DNA of 64,000 nt from Fusarium oxysporum f. sp. lycopersici 4287 (Eukaryota; Ascomycota; Sordariomycetes; Hypocreales; Nectriaceae): positions 1,364,001 through 1,428,000 of the forward strand of contig NC_030995.1 of assembly GCF_000149955.1 (NCBI RefSeq). Direction: 5' to 3'. Made by a program: the position numbers and the translations under genes. Each line of letters opens with the position of its first letter. The stretch's first letter is position 1. Positions 20,844-31,747 of this stretch are shown here, in pieces. Below the pieces are notes generated by a model that was not told the origin of the DNA, did no database searches, and was given only the letters and a program-made list of their open reading frames with translations.

Positions 20844-22570
20844 CTAATCCCGCAGGTGGACAACCTCAGGCTTCTCACTGCTGATCCTACCAGTTTCCTC
20901 GTCGTAATGTCCATGACGGTCAGCAGCCTGATCCATAGCCCCGTCGCCCATGGCCTCCCTGGCATCAGAGTCGTGAGCAACATCGAACTTGCCCCTCAAG
21001 TTTTCGGGACCGATAAACGTCAAGACAATGACGTACACGTACACACAAGCCATAAAGATACAGATCACTTTTCCGTAGTCGTAGCGAGTCTCGCCTTCAG
21101 CGTTGTCGGGAAGTGGGAAGTTCTCGCCGAGACGGGCCTCGATGGTAGATGACGCAGAAGACACGAGGTTACCAAGTTGGTAGGATGTACCGACGACGAA
21201 AGTACGGAAAGCGCCTGGAGATAATTCCATCAGATGAATGGGAATGACACCCCACGCTCCCTGGACACAGAATTGTTGGAAAAAGGCAGCCGCGATAATT
21301 GAAGAGTCGCGGACGAAAGTATAGGGATAGAGCAGGGCGCCACCAACGATGCAACAAGCGATGATACTGATTCGACGGCCAATAGATTGACTGCTGAAAC
21401 CGACGACAGTGCCACCAAGCATAGCTCCCAAGTTAGCCACGACCTGGGTGACTGTGACCTTGTTCTTGGAAAAGTTGAGCTGGTTCTGCAACATGGTAGG
21501 GTACAAGTCCTGGCTGCCATGGCTCATGAAGTTGAAGCCCGCCATGAGAAGGACGAGGTATACCAGCAGAAGCCAATGGTGCTTTAGAGCGACTTTGCCT
21601 TCTTTGATGAAAACCTTCCCTTTTCCGTCTGCACCAGCAACTTCCCGTGCGTGTTGGCGTTCCTGATAGGCTTGGGTCTCGGGGAGCATCAGACGAGCGA
21701 TGATGAAGAGTACGGGGGGACAAGCGCCGAACCAGAAGAGAGGACGCCAGTCGTGAGATGTTGTATCGACTAGACCGCGAGCAAATGCAGCACAGAGAAG
21801 GTATCCGAAAGCATACTGCAACAATTAGATAATGGAATTCAGTCAGGCGGGGCATTGCTACTTACACCTTGCTGGAGCATACCACTCATAAGACCACGTG
21901 CCTCCTCAGGACAATCTTCGAGAGCAGTGGCGGCGGCATTACCATAAAGACCACCCATGGCAACGCCAAAAAGGGCTCTGCAAGCTAGAAACTGCTGGTA
22001 GGTTTGACAGAAACCAGTGCCCTGATATTTCGTCAGCGACTGTTCGGACATATCTCGTAGATCTCTTGGCATCGGCCTTGCCAAGCCCAATGTGACAGGG
22101 GTTTCTGTAGGGCTGTACTCACAAGTTCAAGAACAATGAAGAGAAGATTGTTAACCACGAATGGCCACTTTCGACCGTATCGATCACTCGCAATACCGAA
22201 GGCGATAGAGCCAACGGATCGGAACATGAGAACGAGGGTAATACCCCATGTGATGTCGGTCTTGGATTTGTCGAAGGTTTTGCTCAGACTTGTAACGGAG
22301 AGAGATACGGAGAAGAAATCGAATGCGTCCCATGTCTGTATGTCATGAGTTAGTTATTGATAAGATGATGTACTTGGAAGAGGAGCGTACCCAGGCCGCG
22401 AAGGCGACAAAGAAGAATGCCCATTGTTGGGAGTTCAGCATGCGCACGAGTTTTATCGGATTCGGCACATTGTGCATGGGAGGTTTGAGCGAGGAGAATC
22501 TTGTGGCTGCGTAGCGACCTGGGGACATGCCCTCATGAGGTGCGCGAGTGTTGTACTCGTCTTGAGTCAT
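20844..22570 (-). CDS. JEN1-type monocarboxylate:proton symporter (MFS)
   Basis: Four exons, 22391-22570, 22123-22335, 21866-22021 and 20844-21815, give 506 residues. It is a 12-helix major facilitator. The loop signature DRYGRKWPF after helix 2 is present, and TWDAFDFFSVSLSV lies in helix 1. The hallmark of the lactate/pyruvate transporter Jen1, N-x-x-S/T-H-x-S/T-Q-D-x-x-x-T, is matched exactly by NFMSHGSQDLYPT. The protein should bring lactate, pyruvate, acetate or related acids across the plasma membrane with protons. The C-terminal tail is acidic and His-rich (ADRHGHYDEETGRISSEKPE), like tails that take part in endocytic control. Intron 2 is long (101 bp). In yeasts such genes are repressed by glucose; regulation here was not read from sequence. 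Confidence 0.9.
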
Positions 22571-24702
22571 TGTGGGCTTTTGTTATCGTACAAAAGGTTG
22601 TAGGTAGTGAAGACGTCTGGATGACGTTTGTGGAAGTGACCCTCTTGGGCTATGAGCTGGCGTTGAGTGCTATCAACAATGAACTGGTATAAATGGAAGG
22701 AAGTCACCACGATTGATGCGTATGAATGCGAGTGAGTAAGGTATCAGTAAAGACACACAGTCAACGCTGGTTATCGAAAGGCCAACCTACTCCAAGCGAG
22801 GATCATCCTCACTTATATACTCTTCCCCATCTCCCCCAACTTGACCAACTCCTCCAAAACTCAATGCACCATCTCCGAACCGTGAGCGAATATCCCACGA
22901 ACCTATCATACCCTTACGATACAAGCATCAGCAGGGATCAGAAGAGTTCGGGGGTCCCCATAATTCGTAGATTAGAGGGTGCCGGTTCCGGAGACGTGAT
23001 GTTTTGATTCGGCATCTATGAGGTAGTGCTGCAGATCTCGTGTTGGGTGTTGCAAAGACAGGGATCTCTGCTGTTGTGTGCAATCGTCGCTGAGATCCAC
23101 GTTACATCACACCGTGAAAGATTTCATGTCCCTGTTGCGATATCTCAGCTTGTGTAAGCCATTTCGATTTGTGATTGCTCTAACAAGCAACTCCCAAACT
23201 TGTCCAAGCAACGCGGGTCAACAATATCAAAATGCCTTCTTCTCCCTTTCTCTCTTCAAGTAGCCTGACGTAGTTGCCTTCCCCTCACGACTCATAGACT
23301 AGACGTGCCTCCTCCGCACTACTCAAACCTGGAGAAGCTTCCTCTATCTCCAAGTATCAGTCCCCGCTTCATCCCGGCACACGACGGCCGATAAAGTGGA
23401 GAGAGATGCCCGGAGCTATTCTAGTTCGAGTAAGCGGCTCCTGGGGGAATCGGCAATCCGGCATCTGAAGTGGAGCCCATGTGCCTACGACTTGACATCA
23501 CCAGCTTGCATCACTCAACTTGCACTTTTGATCAAGAGCCATTTTGAGGAAGAATACGGGACGAATGACTCAGAAACACCAATATCATTCGATAGATTCA
23601 TCCCTGGAAATTAACGCCAGCATCGTATACCAATTAAACACCAACATAAGGTCTCATCCTTCAGCACTGACCTTGAGCTTCAACCCTCCTCCTCCGCGTG
23701 TCACCCCCATGAAAGCATCCCTCCACAGCTTATGCGTTTCCACAAGCTTGTTTCCCCAGAAAATCCCTCTTACTCAAATCCAGCCCATCACTTACGCCCG
23801 CTGATCTCTCTAGCTCGTCAGCTAAACCTTTTCCAATCCATCGTTTCAAGCTTGAATGTAACCGAAATCCAACCTCTTGCCGGGCCTTCCAGAAGGCTTC
23901 TAGAAGCGTGATACTTTGTCATTCGAGCCACCATATCACGGACTACTTTACATCATTCCCGACTCCCCGAAATACAAGAGCCCCGGTGTAATGAGCCTCG
24001 TTCAAATCTGGTTACCGGACTTGCCATGTTACTTGTCAGTTATCAACAATTCCATTGCCATGAGCTATCCTCGGCCATATTTCTGATGTCCGAATAACTT
24101 TTGCTGGTTGAAGATAGTGAAGTAGATGTGGTTGGTGTCTACGGCCCACTAGCTTACGTCCTTCACAACACTACCGTAATCTGGGTTCGTCATTCAGGGA
24201 TATAGAAATAGACACTATCAGACCATGACGGGTGAACTCGGGGCTGGTGTAAGTCAAAGTTCATCTAGAACCCTAGTAGCCAGATACACAACACTAGAGC
24301 AGGAAGCTCAGATCAACAGTCGCTTGAGAGTTTCCTAGCCTCAAACCAAAATCGACATGCTTGGTGCTCGGATAGGTTCTATCCATATCAGGGTTGGTTA
24401 CATGCACTTCACAGCAAACATGGGTTGTAACTGTTGGTGTCTCGAAGGAAAGGAGAACACCGACTTCTTGAATATATCGACTGGGTACCTCTAGGTACCA
24501 AAAAAGACTCTCCCCAACGCCCTTCCAGGTTATATTGGGTATTCCTTCGCAACGTAGTCCTACAAAAACCCTGGCAAGTCTCTTGTTAATGTAGCGATCC
24601 CCCGACTTCACCATTATGATCTTGCATTTGCCCAAAATTTGATACCAATCGCTAAAGACCCTCATTATTTCTGTTGAAAATTATTCATAGCCTCGTCTCT
24701 TA
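22571..24702. other. Long intergenic region, no confident gene
   Basis: 2.1 kb between the transporter promoter and the 3' end of the next minus-strand regulator. A 123-codon frame with ATG at 24665 (to 24294, minus) starts 38 bp after the regulator stop codon. It may be 3' UTR; it shows no domain. A short inverted repeat lies inside it at 24484-24499. Confidence 0.45.
24484..24499. repeat. Short inverted repeat around GGTACCT
   Basis: GGTACCT, two bases, then AGGTACC: perfect 7 bp arms. A related block, TAGGTACCTTAGGTA, occurs at 33640-33654 upstream of the seryl-tRNA synthetase gene. Whether these are regulatory is unknown. Confidence 0.5.
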
Positions 24703-26690
24703 CTAAACCCCTCCGCCCATGAAAGCCGCAAGATCATCGAGATCAAGGAGCTGTCGCTCAAAGGCTTGGCAAAGCTCTGGTGCAGTCATATCCTGGCTCG
24801 TCGTCTGTCCATCCTGAGGAGGCACAATCCCATTTGCCATTTCTGGGCTAGGCTGTTGTTTGATATCGGGTACTGTTCCGTGGGTCGTATTGGACGGTGG
24901 TGGCGAAACTGTCGTAGGGGTGGATGCTCCCCCAGACCCGTTGATGGTTGTAACGCCAGGTCGTCTTGCCAGAACAACAGGAGGCTCACTGTCGCCACGC
25001 ACAGACTCTGAGACAGATCGAGGATTGCCTTGACCTGAGACGCTACCTGCATGGTTGGTCTGCTGGTCATAGTCCATCGCATCCGGGTTGGTGTCAGCGT
25101 TGGATGAGATTTCGTCCTTAACACCCGCACCGTGAGATGTCGAGCCATGGCGCAAGGAGCCACCATTGGCAGCCGCAGCATCGTTGTTAAGCACTCTTTG
25201 CATGACGGTGAGGTGTCGAAGCCAGCTGCCCATCAGAGGCCAGTTCTCAGTGCCATCACTCATAAATCGTAGACCATCCTTGACAATGTGAGAGGCGGTC
25301 TCGACAGCGTTGGGCGGTGTGAGGCCCTTGAGAGACAGGTAGGCAACAGTGGCACTGGCTGTAAAGGCTGAAAATAGCATGAAGATCNNNNNNNNNNNNN
25401 NNNNNNNNNNNNNNNNNNNNNNNNNNNNNNNNNNNNNNNNNNNNNNNNNNNNNNNNNNNNNNNNNNNNNNNNNNNNNNNNNNNNNNNNNNNNNNNNNNNN
25501 NNNNNNNNNNNNNNNNNNNNNNNNNNNNNNNNNNNNNNNNNNNNNNNNNNNNNNNNNNNNNNNNNNNNNNNNNNNNNNNNNNNNNNNNNNNNNNNNNNNN
25601 NNNNNNNNNNNNNNNNNNNNNNNNNNNNNNNNNNNNNNNNNNNNNNNNNNNNNNNNNNNNNNNNNNNNNNNNNNNNNNNNNNNNNNNNNNNNNNNNNNNN
25701 NNNNNNNNNNNNNNNNNNNNNNNNNNNNNNNNNNNNNNNNNNNNNNNNNNNNNNNNNNNNNNNNNNNNNNNNNNNNNNNNNNNNNNNNNNNNNNNNNNNN
25801 NNNNNNNNNNNNNNNNNNNNNNNNNNNNNNNNNNNNNNNNNNNNNNNNNNNNNNNNNNNNNNNNNNNNNNNNNNNNNNNNNNNNNNNNNNNNNNNNNNNN
25901 NNNNNNNNNNNNNNNNNNNNNNNNNNNNNNNNNNNNNNNNNNNNNNNNNNNNNNNNNNNNNNNNNNNNNNNNNNNNNNNNNNNNNNNNNNNNNNNNNNNN
26001 NNNNNNNNNNNNNNNNNNNNNNNNNNNNNNNNNNNNNNNNNNNNNNNNNNNNNNNNNNNNNNNNNNNNNNNNNNNNNNNNNNNNNNNNNNNNNNNNNNNN
26101 NNNNNNNNNNNNNNNNNNNNNNNNNNNNNNNNNNNNNNNNNNNNNNNNNNNNNNNNNNNNNNNNNNNNNNNNNNNNNNNNNNNNNNNNNNNNNNNNNNNN
26201 NNNNNNNNNNNNNNNNNNNNNNNNNNNNNNNNNNNNNNNNNNNNNNNNNNNNNNNNNNNNNNNNNNNNNNNNNNNNNNNNNNNNNNNNNNNNNNNNNNNN
26301 NNNNNNNNNNNNNNNNNNNNNNNNNNNNNNNNNNNNNNNNNNNNNNNNNAAACAGGCTGTGATTCGGAATGCCGTGGTTCGGGAAGCCTCGGCTCAAATC
26401 CGGTCTACGGCGTGTCGAAGCTCAAACCGGTGCTACCGTCACCGGTCGGTGGATCCACATACCGGGGAGTGAGCGTGTGAGGGATAATTCGAAAATGACA
26501 TGAGGTAACGACAAAACAAGAGTAACGTACCTGGCGGCACAAGTCAAAAGACCGTAGACCAAAGCAGCGTCCAAAGATGCGCTCTTCAGCTGTTGTACAA
26601 AAGAGGGCTTGTGAAACGCAACACAAGCTGGAAATGTTTTCGATACAACACGTTCACACTCGGCGATCAGTTCGGGAGTGAGCCTAAGTG
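24703..26690 (-). CDS. Fungal transcription factor (Fungal_trans middle region), interrupted by an assembly gap
   Basis: Visible parts: an exon at 26531-26690 (LRLTPELIAECERVVSKTFP, ACVAFHKPSFVQQLK, VYGLLTCAAR), an intron of about 126 bp, then 26404-26350 entering a 962 N gap, and 25387-24703 after it. The first block is the typical start of the fungal-specific transcription factor domain. The piece after the gap (FMLFSAFTASATVAYLSL, ENWPLMGSWLRHLTVMQRVL) is its end. A Ser/Pro/Thr-rich tail follows, closing with an acidic helix, LLDLDDLAAFMGG, that could be an activation region. The frame agrees across the gap if its length is right. No zinc cluster or start codon was found upstream. The N-terminus is missing, misassembled or in exons I could not define. 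Confidence 0.65.
25388..26349. other. Assembly gap (962 N)
   Basis: A run of N inside the transcription factor gene. Translations across it are meaningless. Confidence 0.99.
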
Positions 26691-26794
26691 CTGCAGTTAG
26701 CAAAACCGAAGGAAACAGAGACCGCGAATGGGGTCTAGGGGGTGGCACGGCCCGTCTCAACCTCCAGGGCCTGCACTTCAATGACCCAAGAATC

Positions 26795-26817
26795 AAAAAA
26801 AAAAAAAAAAAAAAAAA
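26795..26817. repeat. A23 homopolymer
   Basis: Twenty-three A on the plus strand, about 100 bp upstream (in transcription sense) of the first identified exon of the minus-strand regulator. It may lie in an intron of that gene. Homopolymers of this size are error-prone in assemblies. Confidence 0.9.
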
Positions 26818-27589
26818 GCGCTGGCGTGTATCTTCGAGAGTTCAATTCAAGATTTCAGGAAACCACAAAGAACAATGAAATATAGCCAAGTTAGAACTCG
26901 ACTCATATCGTCTCGAAAGATACAGCTCTGGAGTTTCACAGGAGACTCTGAAGAGAATTCTCGGGGGCTCCCCGTAAGCCGACGGCGATAAAGTGGGTCG
27001 CGCGATCGGGGAGAGCAACCAAAGAAGCGCGGGTGTGGTAATGAGAAATGGGGAACAGGGCAGGGGTACGGGGGCCGGCTAAGGGGCTGATGGAGGCATG
27101 TCGAGTGGGCGGCTAGCCACTCGGGCAAGAAGACGAAGCTGCCTGAGGGTGCCAAAGTCTTATGATGAGACGAGACAGGGAAGCGAGGCGAAGATGACTC
27201 GTCTGCCGATCCACACGGGGTTAAGAAGAGCAGTTTGACAAGACAACTGGCAGATGCCGCATCTGTCGGGGCTGTTTATGCTGACGCGCGACAGTGAGGG
27301 CTGTGATAAGATCCGAGTGTGGGGAAATGGCTGTCGGAGAATAGCAACGACAGAAGAAATAGGACAGAAACAATAGACAACAATGGAAATGGACGGCATA
27401 CTTATCGGAACCTGTTTGAACATGACGAGCAGCACTGGAGCCTACCACAGGCTGTCGCGCTTCAGCAACAACGCCAGGTCCTGCAGCAGGAAGACTGTCG
27501 CGAGGTGGCCGATGAGGATTGGCGTGTCGTAAGGAACATCCTTATATCATTGCTTTCCCTAGATCCGGTGGGCTTACTCACATGTGTAG

Positions 27590-27816
27590 ATATTATCTTT
27601 CATCGATGACCCAAAAGTTTTAGCACGAGCCTCGCAAGTTTCCAAACGATGGCGAGATCTCCTTAGCGACGACATGACATGGAAGAATCTTTGTGTCAAA
27701 CACGACTACGGCCGCCGACTATCAGAGGTCTACACACACGCACCTAATTTCTCATCGAGACCATCAGTACAGGCTCTGCATGGACTCGATGCCGACATGA
27801 CCAGCAGCAGCAGTTT
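27590..27816 (+). CDS. F-box protein fragment running into an assembly gap
   Basis: From a probable acceptor (CATGTGTAG at 27589) the plus strand reads an F-box: ILSFIDDPKVLARASQVSKR, then WRDLLSDDMTWKNLCVKHDY. It continues through GRRLSEVYTHAPNF to the gap at 27817. The hydrophobic spacing and the DDxxWKxLC end are those of F-boxes, often followed by WD40 repeats in fungi, though none can be seen. A donor (GTC/GTAAGG near 27529) with a Gln-rich upstream frame could be the preceding exon, but no start codon was settled. The first frame after the gap stops within 19 codons, so the true missing sequence may be longer than the 527 N. Confidence 0.6.
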
Positions 27817-28343
27817 NNNNNNNNNNNNNNNNNNNNNNNNNNNNNNNNNNNNNNNNNNNNNNNNNNNNNNNNNNNNNNNNNNNNNNNNNNNNNNNNNNNN
27901 NNNNNNNNNNNNNNNNNNNNNNNNNNNNNNNNNNNNNNNNNNNNNNNNNNNNNNNNNNNNNNNNNNNNNNNNNNNNNNNNNNNNNNNNNNNNNNNNNNNN
28001 NNNNNNNNNNNNNNNNNNNNNNNNNNNNNNNNNNNNNNNNNNNNNNNNNNNNNNNNNNNNNNNNNNNNNNNNNNNNNNNNNNNNNNNNNNNNNNNNNNNN
28101 NNNNNNNNNNNNNNNNNNNNNNNNNNNNNNNNNNNNNNNNNNNNNNNNNNNNNNNNNNNNNNNNNNNNNNNNNNNNNNNNNNNNNNNNNNNNNNNNNNNN
28201 NNNNNNNNNNNNNNNNNNNNNNNNNNNNNNNNNNNNNNNNNNNNNNNNNNNNNNNNNNNNNNNNNNNNNNNNNNNNNNNNNNNNNNNNNNNNNNNNNNNN
28301 NNNNNNNNNNNNNNNNNNNNNNNNNNNNNNNNNNNNNNNNNNN
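27817..28343. other. Assembly gap (527 N)
   Basis: Run of N that cuts off the body of the F-box gene. Confidence 0.99.
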
Positions 28344-31300
28344 GAAGAACAGAACAAGATAAAAAGTCTGTTGCTGCAGCGAGTTCAGCAGAAGGAATAG
28401 CTTACGCACTCGTTAGGAAAGTTGGTAGGCGAAAACAACCGAAATGGCAGCGCCGTGCGATCGGATGAAGGAGAGGACCCAAGCCCGGGGCGATCAAACT
28501 GAGTCGGAGAGCCTTTACCTAAGTCCGGCTGTCCAGGCAATTTGCACACAATGTCCAGACAACAGCAGAAAAATGGAAATAACAGTCTCAGACTACTATG
28601 AACAGTAGAAACAAGATCTTTCACAAAAAATATCGCGTGTATGGGGCAAGATGGGAGGAAGTGGAAATGAAGAGGAGAAGGGGGCGGAGGAAGCGGAGGT
28701 GACTGGCAAGGCAAAAGCACGAGAGGGCGACAAAGCGGACAGGACAGCCTGAAGACAAAGGCAGGAACATCAACAAGAGAGGCAGAAGAAACGGGGGACG
28801 GAGAACGGGAAACGGAGGAGAGCCACGGGGGTGTGTGGGTCGTAAACCGACAGGGCAAAGGTTGAAAGAAATCCGCACCCGAACGTTACAGGCCTTCGAT
28901 CACTGAGGACAGACCTATGAATCAACTGAGCTCTATCCGAAAGACAAGAATAATCCATAAGTGCACGTCATACATTACAGCGCCTATGTATCGAACCCAT
29001 GCCTGAGGAACCTTGAAGATGAATAAAACGTCGCGATTCAACAGGCATCATTCAAGATGTAGCTATTTTATTGTGACCCCCATGGAAATGAAGCTTGGAA
29101 ATCATGCTCGGCCGCTGCCCGCACCGCAAACCAAATTCAGCGCTACGGCCTCTCGGCATCGGGTTTTCAAGGGGGCCGTAGTGTCATCGACGTGCAATCA
29201 CTACAATGGCTGAGAAGTCGTCTAGTTGGGCATATAAATAGAGGCGCAAGGCATCAAGTAAATGATGGAAAGTATTCGTGAGTACATAGGAAGTGGCCAT
29301 CGTCAGGCTTTCACATTCTCTTCTTGACAAAGAGGGTCTGATCATAAACATCTCATCCAGCTTCCGGGCTCCATACGCCGGCGTTTAAAACGGTAGCGGG
29401 GCCACCTACGGAGTCTACAACAACCTGATGGATTAAAACAAAGGAACAAGCAAGCAACCAAAACGCGGGCGCAAATAAGGTATTCAAATCGCGACCAGGA
29501 ACGAGATACGTACCTGCTGTATGTGCATGTCACACCGTCCTGCGCAGGTCGACGCATGAAATTGTCGCGAGGTTTCATCACAGTCGCTACGATCTGACTA
29601 TCCCCAAAATCCCCAGGACTGATCACAATAAGCCTCTCATTTGACAGACAGCTTCGTTGATGTAACCGCGGTGGCATCAGCGGCATCATCGTCTGCAGGG
29701 CAGAGATGGGTCGTTTTTCGGTTGTTTTGGCGACGCGCCCCGAGCATCGGTATACCCGGGGTGTCGGTAACGTCGGAGTCCATCCAGCATTGATTAAGCT
29801 TCATCCTTCTCTGATCACCACACATCGACCTTTGTATGAACAGGCGATATGAGTTCATTAAAAAGCACGGTTGTTTGTCGCCCGAATTCCAACGTTGTGA
29901 AACCCGTAAAAACTGGTAGCCATGCCGATTTTATTTGCGCCGTCACCGGGGCCTAGTGGTTTTCATTTCCCCTTCCCCAGGCCGAACCGCCCGAGGTTTC
30001 CCCCCTGGCATTCACCATTCACCGCCGATATTGTTCCCCCGGACACTCACCACAGTGCACACAAATTTGATGTCAGAATTGGCGGGTGGGGTGTTCGGCA
30101 GTCTCATCAGTCTCCAGACCTGGGGCTTGTCCATCGCTTTGCCCTCCGAGTCTGGAGACAGGCTTTTAAGTATCCAATTTCCCCCTCAAAGAATACTTGT
30201 TGGTGTTCAAACTGCTGAGCGGTCGATCACCATTCCGAAAGGCGAAAGAGATCTCCTTGTTTTCTCAATGTAGGACAAGCAGGCGCCTACTACGTCGCTG
30301 TCATCTCCTGCATCCATACGTTGTAGTCAATATCGAAAGTACATGTGAAGCTCAGCCATTTGGTGTCACCGTAAAACACGAGCTGTTCTGCTGCAGCATT
30401 ACAAATGAACAATATCACCAAGTGGCTTCAATAGCCGCCGCCGTGCCGTCCATGGCCTATTCCTTAGCCCTCAGTCGTGGTGACCCCCAAGGCTAGAGCT
30501 TTGGAGCCTCAACATCCCATAGCTGTATCTCTATGACATTCACTCAACATTTTCCCATATGTTACTCGCTTTTGTATACAGACAGACAATGGCGACGATG
30601 TCTTATTTGTGCACTCTGCAGCCCTTTATTGGTTCCGGGCCGGCAAATAATGATCCGAGCCAGGCCCGGGGCTATCAGTACCCTCCACTCTCTTCCCCTC
30701 CTTGTGGCAGCCTGTTTCGTCGGCGCGTGAAGGAGCAATAAGAAGATCATGTTTTCCTTCAAGACAGCCCTATTTTCAATATCACACACAGGCCGCTGGA
30801 TAAGTGGTCAGAATCACCTTATCCCCCGTACTTGACATGTCCTGTGACACTTCCGGATAGCAATGGATGTGGCCGGACATGGTCCAGGTATTGTCGGGAC
30901 TGTTACCTCCACTCCGCCCGGCGGCGCCAGCTTTCGAGTCTCCAATGTCAATATCCACAGGACAGAACGGTTTCGTTTTCAGAGCAACGTTTGAGTATTT
31001 TCTACGCTCACCCTCTCACAGAGACATGCGGCACCCACCCTCCGTGCCCGGCCGACAATTTCACCCATTCGCAGGCGCGCTCCTGCTCTGCTGATGAAAA
31101 GGAGGCGCGTCTCCGGCAGAAGCATTACGGTGGGGCCGTTTCCGAGTACAGCACAGTGGTTTTATGATGCGGCGGCACCGTACCGTAATTATCACCGTCA
31201 CTGAGTTCGGATGGAATGAATTCCTACGCGCCCAGTAACGAATTCCTTTGCCTGCGTCCTGTACAGTATATATAGGGATGTATTGTCTTGCTTCGTAGTA

Positions 31301-31747
31301 AAACCATAGGGCTCTGGACACTCAACCGCTGATGGTACCGGCTGTTGCTGCCATGGTGCTTCCACAACGAGGCCGGCAGATTAAATGCAAAAACGGTACC
31401 CACCTCCGTCTTGATCACGGAGACGACCGGTGTCGTTTTGACAGGGGGCGGGGAAAGGGCACAACGATCCGTGGGCTAGCGCTTCTGACCGAACTTGTTC
31501 AGTGCCGCGGAATTTCGGAGATATCCTCTTCCGACCCGTATTCAAGCTTTCATTCAAGCTTTGTTCAGAGACGAGCACCAACATATTGAACAAACAGAGA
31601 TTCGTCCAGCTTGTTTAGCTGACCAGCTATCTTGTTGATGATTTTGATTGATTCCTACTGCATTCCCATCATACGCTGTATCATCTAAAATAGAACACAT
31701 GTTCTTCCTCTATAACATCCCATTTCATCTTGACAGAATGCATTCAT
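28344..31747. other. 3.4 kb without a recognisable gene; strong strand bias; isolated TATA-like elements
   Basis: No frame here resembles a known protein. At about 28620-28850 the plus strand is almost pure purine (long GA/GGGG blocks), so the minus strand is CT-rich, as in fungal 5' leaders. This could be a long untranslated leader of a minus-strand gene hidden in the gap. C-rich blocks occur at about 29960-30060. TATA-like sites sit at 29233-29240 (TATAAATA) and 31267-31275 (TATATATAG), both on the plus strand without a gene after them. An 11 bp near-tandem pair lies at 31540-31562. Long non-coding transcripts or UTRs are possible but not shown. Confidence 0.4.
31540..31562. repeat. Tandem pair ATTCAAGCTTT
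   Basis: Two direct copies of ATTCAAGCTTT separated by one C. Each contains AAGCTT. Function unknown. Confidence 0.6.

Noticed and set aside
24294..24665. 123-codon ATG frame on the minus strand
   Set aside because: It follows the regulator stop by 38 bp, shows no domain or helical regularity, and is more likely 3' UTR.
25388..28343. Long frames spanning the N runs on both strands
   Set aside because: They exist only because N translates as an unknown residue.
28880..28960. tRNA-like stretch on the minus strand (GAGCTCAGTTG resembling an A box, a GTTCG further on)
   Set aside because: The T-stem and acceptor stem do not pair and no anticodon arm fits.
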